From Clostridium kluyveri (GTDB lineage Bacteria > Bacillota > Clostridia > Clostridiales > Clostridiaceae): a stretch of 64,000 nt of DNA. Location: the NCBI RefSeq assembly GCF_001902295.1, contig NZ_CP018335.1, forward strand, positions 2,852,001-2,916,000, in the 5' to 3' direction. Under the pieces are notes generated by a model. It was not told the DNA's origin and searched no databases. It saw nothing but the letters and a program-made list of their open reading frames with translations. Below, piece after piece: positions 58,553 through 64,000 of this stretch (position 1 is its first letter; each line of letters begins with the position of its first letter). Made by a program: the position numbers and the translations under genes.

Positions 58553-58993
58553 TCACTCTTCAAAGTTCTCCATATTCATTTTTTCAACAACTGTTTGAGC
58601 TCGTTTTTTTAAATCCAGTAACTCCTTACGTACATTTTCAATCTTATCAATCTTTTTTTCAATGAGTATAAGCTTTTGATCTATATTATTTATAATCTCA
58701 ATCAATTTTTCTTTTTGCTTAGCTGGTTCAAATGATTGTTTGTAATCTATTTTATTGGCTTCTATTGCACTGCCAAGTGATATGAAATATTGCAGCTCTT
58801 GAAGAGAAAATCCCAAAGCCTCTTTAGCATTTCTAATCTTTATCAATAAATCAATATGTTCCTGAGTGTAGCATCTAATCCCTCCTTCACTACGCATAGG
58901 TGGTGGTAAAATACCAATTTGCTCATAATACCTAATCGTCCGCTTAGTCAAACCACTTTCTTTTGAAACCTGATCTATTTTTAACCAATCCAT
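58553..58993 (-). CDS. MerR-family transcriptional regulator of the cfa operon
   Basis: 146 residues: LKIDQVSKESGLTKRTIRYY, EQIGILPPPMRSEGGIRCYT and NAKEALGFSLQELQYFISLG form the MerR DNA-binding part. A long coiled-coil dimerisation helix follows, with no visible ligand domain or metal Cys. Its promoter carries an 18-bp spacer overlapped by a perfect palindrome. It precedes cfa and probably controls it. Confidence 0.88.
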   Translation of the reverse strand: MDWLKIDQVSKESGLTKRTIRYYEQIGILPPPMRSEGGIRCYTQEHIDLLIKIRNAKEALGFSLQELQYFISLGSAIEANKIDYKQSFEPAKQKEKLIEIINNIDQKLILIEKKIDKIENVRKELLDLKKRAQTVVEKMNMENFEE

Positions 58994-59024
58994 AAAAGCC
59001 CTCCAAAGTCATTAATTCTATAAT

Positions 59025-59054
59025 AGAATAACATTCCATTTACATTGACGTCAA
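59025..59054 (-). promoter_or_regulatory. Promoter and operator of the merR-cfa operon
   Basis: Minus-strand TTGACG (59054-59049) and TATTCT (59030-59025) are 18 bp apart. The perfect palindrome TTGACGTCAA (59045-59054) covers the -35 element. A second, looser dyad (ATTCTATTATAGAAT at 59016-59030) covers the -10. Confidence 0.6.
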
Positions 59055-59194
59055 CGTTAATTGCTGGCAAGAATAAAATTGTGTACATATACCTATAAGG
59101 TATTAAGTAAACTAAGGAAACAAAAAACTTTAATGCAGCTGGAAATATTGAAAATATTCTTAGCTCACGTATACATACTGTCTGAGCTTGCTAT

Positions 59195-59920
59195 TTATTT
59201 AGGAAATCTAAAATGACCTGTTATTTTTGGCATCCAATACATAATCTCATCACCTTCTCTAGCATAAGGTGGTGAATTATGTATTATATATGGAATACCA
59301 TCTGATCTTCTTTTATCAGAGACTATAGCTATGTGTTCACTGTGATCAAAAGTTATGATATCACCTGGCTGCCATTCCTTTAAATTCTCTATATCGTTAG
59401 GTTTCAACTCAGTAGTAATACTAGCTGCATATTTTTTAAAATAAACATAAAGATTAGGTACCCTCCTAAAATCTATATTGGGATCTGGTTTACCCTCAAT
59501 TTTGTTATAATCACCAGGATGATTTCTTATATCCTCATCTACCATATCTTTTATATTATATCCTGCATCTTTAAAAGCTCTCCATACCAAGTCAGTACAT
59601 ACTCCTTCGTTCTCTGGAGGATATCCTCCTACATAGTATCCCCCTTTATACTTAACCTTTTTATCTGCTTCTTTTCTTGCTCCAAGAAGTATATCTTCCT
59701 GATCTTTTATACCATCTTTATCTTTGTCTGAATTTACTAATACTATTATTTTCTTTAACTTCTCGTCAATTGTTTCATTCTTTTCTTTACTGGATGTACT
59801 TTTAGTTTGCACCTTTGCTGTATTTTTACTGTAAAGTACATTTTTTTGTATAAAAAGTTTAAAACCTATAATAATTAAACAAATTAAAACTAAAAGCATC
59901 ATAAAAAACCTTTTTTTCAT
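59195..59920 (-). CDS. DUF1287 exported or membrane-anchored protein
   Basis: 241 residues: an N-terminal membrane helix (FFMMLLVLICLIIIGFKLFI), a Lys/Ser linker, then the DUF1287 domain (NlpC/P60-like fold). GVCTDLVWRAFKDAGYNIKD holds the candidate catalytic Cys, HPGDYNKIEGKPDPNIDFRR and VPNLYVYFKKYA follow, and WQPGDIITFDHSEHIAIVSD has the His pair. A calcium-like DSDKDKDGIKDQED-type loop precedes it (DKDKDGIKDQED). RBS AAGGAGGTAAGAA. Confidence 0.88.
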   Translation of the reverse strand: MKKRFFMMLLVLICLIIIGFKLFIQKNVLYSKNTAKVQTKSTSSKEKNETIDEKLKKIIVLVNSDKDKDGIKDQEDILLGARKEADKKVKYKGGYYVGGYPPENEGVCTDLVWRAFKDAGYNIKDMVDEDIRNHPGDYNKIEGKPDPNIDFRRVPNLYVYFKKYAASITTELKPNDIENLKEWQPGDIITFDHSEHIAIVSDKRRSDGIPYIIHNSPPYAREGDEIMYWMPKITGHFRFPK

Positions 59921-60180
59921 TTCTTACCTCCTTGTCCCTTTTATTATAAAAACATATTTAAAAGATAATTACAATGTCAGTAAATATTATATTTAGGATG
60001 ACAATCACCTTAGCTAAAATGGAAAAAGGAAAGCTATACTTCCGTTTTATTTTATTTTTTATTCACTTTACATAACAATTTAGACTCAAATTTATCAGAT
60101 ATTATTTATGTGCTTAAGAACATAAAAGAAAGCTGCAGTTAAAATTATTTGTTGCCACCCGCAAAAGTGAAGAAATGCTT

Positions 60181-60250
60181 GAGCCATGTGAGAGGGAAAC
60201 TCTCACATACGATTCTTAAACGAGGGAGTAATCCCTTTTCTTTAGTCGTT
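60181..60250 (+). mobile_element. Group II intron 3' relic (domains V and VI)
   Basis: Bases 60181-60215 fold as domain V: GAGCC at the start holds the AGC triad, a GGAAAC-type tetraloop region tops a GTGAGAG/CTCTCAC stem, and ACGATTC ends it. Canonical domain V ends GGTTC, so one basal pair is lost. The following AACGAGGGAGTAATCCC and TCGTT resemble domain VI. No intron-encoded protein or 5' domains remain. Confidence 0.6.
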
Positions 60251-60256
60251 CATGCT

Positions 60257-60345
60257 AGTAACCACTACCAAAAACTACTTAAGAAGTATGGGCTTGTATG
60301 CAGCATGAATAGAAAAGATAATTGCTATGATAACACTCCGATGAG
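60257..60345 (+). pseudogene. IS3-family transposase OrfB fragment
   Basis: Thirty codons read SNHYQKLLKKYGLVCSMNRK, then DNCYDNTPM, the segment between the second Asp and the Glu of an IS3-type rve domain. It immediately follows the intron relic, so the intron probably lay inside the transposase gene, a common target. Confidence 0.65.
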
Positions 60346-60349
60346 ATCC

Positions 60350-61129
60350 CTATCTATCTACGAAAAACGATTTAATTACAGCAAAATATTCCCTAATACA
60401 AGAATTGGGTAATATCCCCCACCACGTTCTTGAAGGCAAACCATACGTAATAAATCTATTACGTCTTCCTATCATCTTAGCCCTAAACATATGAAAATCA
60501 CTAGTAACAATCATTATTTCATTTTTCTCGTTCTCTCCCTGTTGTTGTATCAATTCTCTTGAAAACTTAAAATTCTCCATAGTACTTGTAGATTTTTCTT
60601 CTTTGATTATTCTACTTGCATCAATACCGTTTTTAATAAGATATTTGCTCATCGCTTCTGCTTCAGGTATAGTTTCACCAAGCCCCTTACCACCTGAAAC
60701 GATAACTCTTACTTCTGGATTTTCCCGCAGAAATTCAATACCCTTATCCATGCGATTTCTAAATGTTAACGTCATTTGGTCACCTTTCAAGCCAGCACCA
60801 AGTATAATAACATAGTCTACCCGCACATTAGAATCTGTTCTAATTGCGGACAGTATCAATATTTCAACTAATATAAATGATGCTAGAACCAGAATAAATA
60901 TTATTACAATTATTCTCTTATAGGCAGTATTTCGTATTCGAAAAAAAGTGAATTTATCTTTTCGGAGCTGGATACCCACAATAAGTAACGGAATTGCCAC
61001 AATACATGGAAATATTATTCCAAAATTCATTGCCGCCCTTAAAAACATTAAAAATAAGAAATCTAAAACACCCAAAGCCCCTAATATAATAAATACATAA
61101 CTGACGGCTTTCTTGGATAAATGAATCAT
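60350..61129 (-). CDS. YdcF/ElyC family (DUF218) membrane protein
   Basis: 259 residues: three to four N-terminal membrane helices (about 10-105), then the DUF218 domain with VDYVIILGAGLKGDQMTLTF, IVSGGKGLGETIPEAEAMSK, IIKEEKSTSTMENFKFSREL and IMIVTSDFHMFRA. Relatives act in envelope biogenesis. ATG 61129 follows GAGGAGAGGTAT and is preferred over 61201. The end of the ORF overlaps nothing but abuts the IS3 relic. Confidence 0.88.
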   Translation of the reverse strand: MIHLSKKAVSYVFIILGALGVLDFLFLMFLRAAMNFGIIFPCIVAIPLLIVGIQLRKDKFTFFRIRNTAYKRIIVIIFILVLASFILVEILILSAIRTDSNVRVDYVIILGAGLKGDQMTLTFRNRMDKGIEFLRENPEVRVIVSGGKGLGETIPEAEAMSKYLIKNGIDASRIIKEEKSTSTMENFKFSRELIQQQGENEKNEIMIVTSDFHMFRAKMIGRRNRFITYGLPSRTWWGILPNSCIREYFAVIKSFFVDR

Positions 61130-61298
61130 ATACCTCTCCTCCTCAGATAAAGCTTTTAAAGTAGTATTATTTGATAATGCCTTTAGGAATATTATCATCA
61201 AAAATGCCTAATTTCTCTAGACCGTTACTGCAAAAAAATTGCCTAAAGCTGCAAAGCAAATATAGATATTAGCATTAGTTTTACCATTATCAATAATA

Positions 61299-61490
61299 TT
61301 ACAGCAATGTAGGCAACTTAAATTTAACCATTTCAATACAATTAGCATTACTTTCTAATGTTTGTGTAGTAATTTTAATAGGCTTAGCAAATATAGTTGG
61401 ATAATCAACTTCATCATATTTTGCACGAATTGGAAACGCCAGTTGTTCTCTGTCTATTAAGAATTGAGCATTCTTACCATAATAAAACAT
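61299..61490 (-). pseudogene. Hypothetical protein fragment
   Basis: 63 codons from an ATG without a good RBS. The same frame stays open upstream (CHQNYDAIIKFDNRKQFSYM precedes it) into the end of the next gene, so this is probably the 3' part of a truncated gene. Family not recognised. Confidence 0.35.
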
Positions 61491-61522
61491 ATAAGAAAAT
61501 TGTTTACGATTATCGAACTTGA

Positions 61523-61768
61523 TTATAGCATCATAATTTTGATGACAACGCCAAAAATAAATATACTTAATAAAATCAAGAGGATGCCATCTGCTTTTTT
61601 ACCTTCCTTGTAAAAGTGTAACCCATTGAAAACTTGAAAAATACCCAGACAAGTAAGCATATAAGGCATTATAACTTTACTATTAACATTACCAATTAAT
61701 ATACTTATGGTTAATATGATTGTTACTATTGCAAGTATAAATCTAATTATTGTATATTTGCTTTTCAA
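61523..61768 (-). CDS. DUF3953-like small membrane protein
   Basis: 81 residues with three hydrophobic helices: ILAIVTIILTISILIGNV, IMPYMLTCLGIFQVFNGLHF and GILLILLSIFIFGVVIKIMM. The loop FYKEGKKADG and this length match DUF3953 proteins. TTG 61768 behind GGGGAATAACG is the likely start. Function unknown. Confidence 0.65.
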   Translation of the reverse strand: MKSKYTIIRFILAIVTIILTISILIGNVNSKVIMPYMLTCLGIFQVFNGLHFYKEGKKADGILLILLSIFIFGVVIKIMML

Positions 61769-61829
61769 CGTTATTCCCCTTTATATTTCAAAATTAGTTC
61801 ACTATATTTAAGAATATTACTCATTAGAT

Positions 61830-61960
61830 TTAATATCTATATTTAGATACTTTAATAAATTTCGTAGAATATCCTGAGTTTGCAAAAATATTTTCTGCTT
61901 CACCTAAAGTGTTTCACTAATATCAATACCCGTATATGTACTTCCCCTAGGCAATATAGG
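61830..61960 (-). pseudogene. Methyltransferase fragment
   Basis: Minus-strand pieces LPRGSTYTGIDISETL and, after a one-base shift, GEAENIFANSGYSTKFIKVS read as the SAM-binding beta2 and alpha regions of a class I methyltransferase. Both ends are missing. Confidence 0.4.
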
Positions 61961-62010
61961 CAATAATAGTAGTCCGAAATAAAAATAATTACATACTTAA
62001 ATTAGTAGTA

Positions 62011-62190
62011 TCAATTATCTTCTTTATTTTCTAATTTGTCTAAAATAACATCTATCTTTTTATTCATCTCTTTATTTCTATTAATGAAATTTTTAAATCC
62101 TCGTATTGATTTATATACGACTATTATAATTGAAAATAATACAATAAAATTAAGGACTGTAATAATAATAGTTACATAATCAATCTCCAC
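62011..62190 (-). CDS. Small membrane protein with coiled-coil tail
   Basis: 59 residues: one hydrophobic helix (VTIIITVLNFIVLFSIIIVV) then a charged helix with heptad-like spacing (KEMNKKIDVILDKLENKED). GTG 62190 with AGAGGGAGTTAT upstream. No family recognised; the layout resembles many single-pass helper peptides. Confidence 0.6.
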   Translation of the reverse strand: MEIDYVTIIITVLNFIVLFSIIIVVYKSIRGFKNFINRNKEMNKKIDVILDKLENKEDN

Positions 62191-62373
62191 ATAACTCCCT
62201 CTTTCCTAATATTAAATATTTCTAAAATTCATTCATAACTGATTCTAGTATATCATGAAATTTGAGGGAATTTAAATTAATTTAAAACTTTTTAACCAAT
62301 TCGTTTTATTATGAAAACTATAATTCCACTACCTACAATCTAAAGGCTCACTACTTACTGCATTAACATAGTT

Positions 62374-62395
62374 AAGGCAGCACTGGGGCTGCCTT
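62374..62395. terminator. Intrinsic terminator downstream of yjdF
   Basis: AAGGCAGC and GCTGCCTT form an 8-bp stem around a six-base loop, with TTTT on the plus-strand side. It lies 14 bp beyond the yjdF stop. Confidence 0.6.
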
Positions 62396-62408
62396 TTAGC
62401 ATTACAAA

Positions 62409-62825
62409 TTAATGTCCTTTATGTTTTTCTTTCTTTTTACGTTGATGTAATTGAAACTTAAACTCTTTTTCTTTATCATTTTTCTGTTTAAAATTTTTTC
62501 TTCTTTCTGCTTTGTTTTCTTCATATTGCAATTTCATGGCAAGTTGTGCTTTCGTTCCTATGCCATTAGTTTGTGTTTGTTTTTTGATTTCTCTTTGAAG
62601 TCTTTTAGGATTTATTTTTTTGTCTCTAGACTCATCATTTAATAAAGAATTACCAAATTTTAAATCACAAAAGTGCTTTAATATAAAATCATATACTTCA
62701 TAATCTTTTGGTTCAGAACCAAATACAACTTTTGAAACTTCATATTTATTGAAGGATACTTTTTCAAAAACACCTACCCAAAATATATCTTCAAAAAATA
62801 CAGTGAACTTAATACTTACTTCCAT
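62409..62825 (-). CDS. yjdF: YjdF family protein (DUF2992)
   Basis: 138 residues. IKFTVFFEDIFWVGVFEKVS, SKVVFGSEPKDYEVYDFIL and KKINPKRLQREIKKQTQTNG, then GIGTKAQLAMKLQYEENKAE and a basic RKKKEKHKGH end, are diagnostic of YjdF. The family is linked to azaaromatic compounds through the yjdF riboswitch, and a candidate of that RNA lies upstream. RBS CAGGAGGAAATTT precedes ATG 62825. Confidence 0.92.
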   Translation of the reverse strand: MEVSIKFTVFFEDIFWVGVFEKVSFNKYEVSKVVFGSEPKDYEVYDFILKHFCDLKFGNSLLNDESRDKKINPKRLQREIKKQTQTNGIGTKAQLAMKLQYEENKAERRKNFKQKNDKEKEFKFQLHQRKKKEKHKGH

Positions 62826-62854
62826 TTGAAATTTCCTCCTGTAAAATAAAATTT

Positions 62855-62950
62855 AACATAGAGAATGGACGACCCCAGGAGGGAAGGTTACTTCTATCTA
62901 TAACAATATAGACAGGTTTGGACTACCAACCAAAACTGTGTTTTTATCTC
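62855..62950 (-). promoter_or_regulatory. Probable yjdF-type riboswitch
   Basis: The leader of yjdF holds ordered, unusually GC-containing segments on the minus strand: TTTGGTTGGTAGTCCAAACC, a TCTATA/TATAGA hairpin, AACCTTCCCTCCTGGGGTCG and TCCATTCTC, 30 bp before the RBS. Their position and compact folding suit the yjdF (azaaromatic) riboswitch. I matched by context rather than by a complete consensus. Confidence 0.55.
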
Positions 62951-63019
62951 TAATCTAGTAAAGATATGCATTGAATTACAAACCCGTAATAACACTTGTA
63001 AATATTATACCATAAATTA

Positions 63020-63466
63020 TTACTCACTTTTCTTTTTTACCATTTCGTATTTTTGATAAAGAATATCTTTCAAAACTAAAACAGTATCCATATCATTAAA
63101 GTTAAACTCATTTTTACACTCGTCATATAACTTGGATATTTTATCACAATAAGTATTTATTCCTTGTATATCTTGATAAGATGCTAAAATTGGATATTTT
63201 TTGCTCCACGCACCGGTCCAGTCAATTTCATCAACTATCATTTCAATGCTTGTAACATCTCCACCAAAATGACTTCCACTGATAAGATAATCATAACTTA
63301 TATTGTACAATTGACTTAGTAATTTTACTTTAGCTAACTCTGGAACTGTTTGACCAGTTTCCCATTTGCTTACTGTTTGCCTGGATACACCTAATTTATC
63401 AGCAACATCTTCCTGAGATAAACCTTCCTTTTTACGCAAATCTAATAATTTTTCACCTAACAACAT
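63020..63466 (-). CDS. XRE-family HTH transcriptional regulator
   Basis: 148 residues: a classic HTH_3 (LLDLRKKEGLSQEDVADKLG, VSRQTVSKWETGQTVPELAK, LLSQLYNISYDYLISG at 1-65), then an uncharacterised C-terminal region of about 80 residues rich in Asp and aromatic residues (DEIDWTGAWSKKYPILASYQ). RBS GGCGGGTAATTATT precedes ATG 63466. Target unknown. Confidence 0.88.
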   Translation of the reverse strand: MLLGEKLLDLRKKEGLSQEDVADKLGVSRQTVSKWETGQTVPELAKVKLLSQLYNISYDYLISGSHFGGDVTSIEMIVDEIDWTGAWSKKYPILASYQDIQGINTYCDKISKLYDECKNEFNFNDMDTVLVLKDILYQKYEMVKKKSE

Positions 63467-63569
63467 AATAATTACCCGCCTCTCTTTTATCCGATCGCTA
63501 CCATTGCTAACATACCCATCGCACTCTGTGAAAGCGATTCACACAAAATTTAAAATTTGGGTTCTCTGC

Positions 63570-63745
63570 TTTTCTGTCAAAGTGGGGAATAAGAGGTGCT
63601 ACGCGCCTGGATAAGTTCTTCTCCTAAAGGATAACGTATTCTAAGTGCTAAAGACACTAAGAATACTGTTAATAAGGTTCAGCTTGAGAGAGTCATCCTT
63701 ATAAGTAAACTCCATCTGAACCCAAAAATCACTTGATTTCAAGTG
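63570..63745 (-). repeat. Structured intergenic repeat, long form (copy F)
   Basis: Minus-strand sequence runs ATCAAGTGATTTTTGGG, CAGATGGAGTTTACTTATAA, GCTGAACCTTATTAACAG, the hairpin GTATTCTTAGTG (63666-63655) with CACTTAGAATAC (63647-63636), then CCTTTAGGAGAAGAACTTAT and CCAGGCGCGTAGCACC. It is the closest relative of the copy at 2531-2712, in the opposite orientation 61 kb away. Confidence 0.7.
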
Positions 63746-63808
63746 AACTTGTAGATACAGTATACTTGAAATAAAAATTGTTTTCTACCAAATGAGGATG
63801 GAAATTTG

Positions 63809-64000
63809 TCAACTAAACTTAACATTTCTTCTCTTTAAAAACTTTTCTATTCCCACTCTTACTTCTTCATCCATATCAATATTTGGAACTTCAACATTCT
63901 CTTCAAATCCATCCATTTCTACACCATCAAAACAATATAGTTTGGTTAATAATTTCCATAGGGTTTCTACTTCTTCTTCGGTAAAATCTTTGAAAATCTT
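63809..64000 (-). CDS. MarR-family regulator, C-terminal part (cut by window edge)
   Basis: 63 codons to TGA 63809-63811. KIFKDFTEEEVETLWKLLTK is the typical C-terminal dimerisation helix of MarR proteins, followed by an acidic loop and GIEKFLKRRN. The DNA-binding part lies beyond base 64000. Confidence 0.6.
   Translation of the reverse strand, partial: KIFKDFTEEEVETLWKLLTKLYCFDGVEMDGFEENVEVPNIDMDEEVRVGIEKFLKRRNVKFS

Overview
The window is AT-rich and reads as the chromosome of an anaerobic, spore-forming Clostridium (sensu stricto type). Supporting signs are strong GGAGG-like ribosome sites, clostridial AraC/MerR/MarR regulators, a hybrid cluster protein, a collagen-like surface protein and several IS and intron remnants. 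No rRNA, tRNA or CRISPR array was seen. Species was not determined.

Layout. 0-7 kb: a 5'-truncated methyltransferase gene, a GT2 glycosyltransferase with a TPR-like tail, and a 1349-residue protein with a DNRLRE-like head, about 345 Gly-X-Thr triplets and a C-terminal beta domain. 7-17 kb: accessory genes (DtxR-like regulator, amidase, methyltransferase, YbjQ, MsrB, SdpI with a broken SdpR, a MerR/TipAS regulator split by an in-frame stop, a two-component system beside a DrrAB-like ABC exporter, and a MarR regulator with a clear palindromic operator). 17-27 kb: hcp, a DUF3137/LemA pair, an AraC-controlled heterodimeric ABC exporter, pirin and a small repeat protein. 27-39 kb: a flavodoxin-like protein; a probable metal operon (CobW GTPase, a CobW-permease fusion, a DUF1980 subunit) behind a Zur/Fur-like dyad; KtrAB-type potassium uptake; an OYE-family oxidoreductase; an ABC-class ATPase; and a SWIM-domain protein. 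39-44 kb: a decayed IS3 element, a guanidine-I riboswitch with its Gdx exporter, a MerR/flavodoxin pair apparently separated by an IS110 insertion, and gene wreckage.

44-57 kb is the most distinctive block. It is a minus-strand run encoding a complete legionaminic-acid-type nonulosonate pathway (PtmE, LegB, LegC, LegH, LegG, LegI and LegF equivalents) plus an extra PIG-L deacetylase and a GNAT acyltransferase. Upstream lie a Maf/DUF115-type glycosyltransferase and a family of small beta-sandwich-like proteins. No flagellin or flagellar gene is present, so I infer a surface or spore glycosylation system whose acceptors may be the small paralogues or the collagen-like protein.

57-64 kb: a MerR regulator with cyclopropane-fatty-acid synthase, a DUF1287 exported protein, a group II intron domain V relic beside an IS3 relic, YdcF, several small or decayed genes, yjdF behind a probable yjdF-type riboswitch, an XRE regulator, and the C-terminus of a MarR regulator cut by the window edge.

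A family of at least seven related structured repeats (about 45-190 nt) is scattered through intergenic spaces on both strands. Its copies share conserved arms and no open frame.
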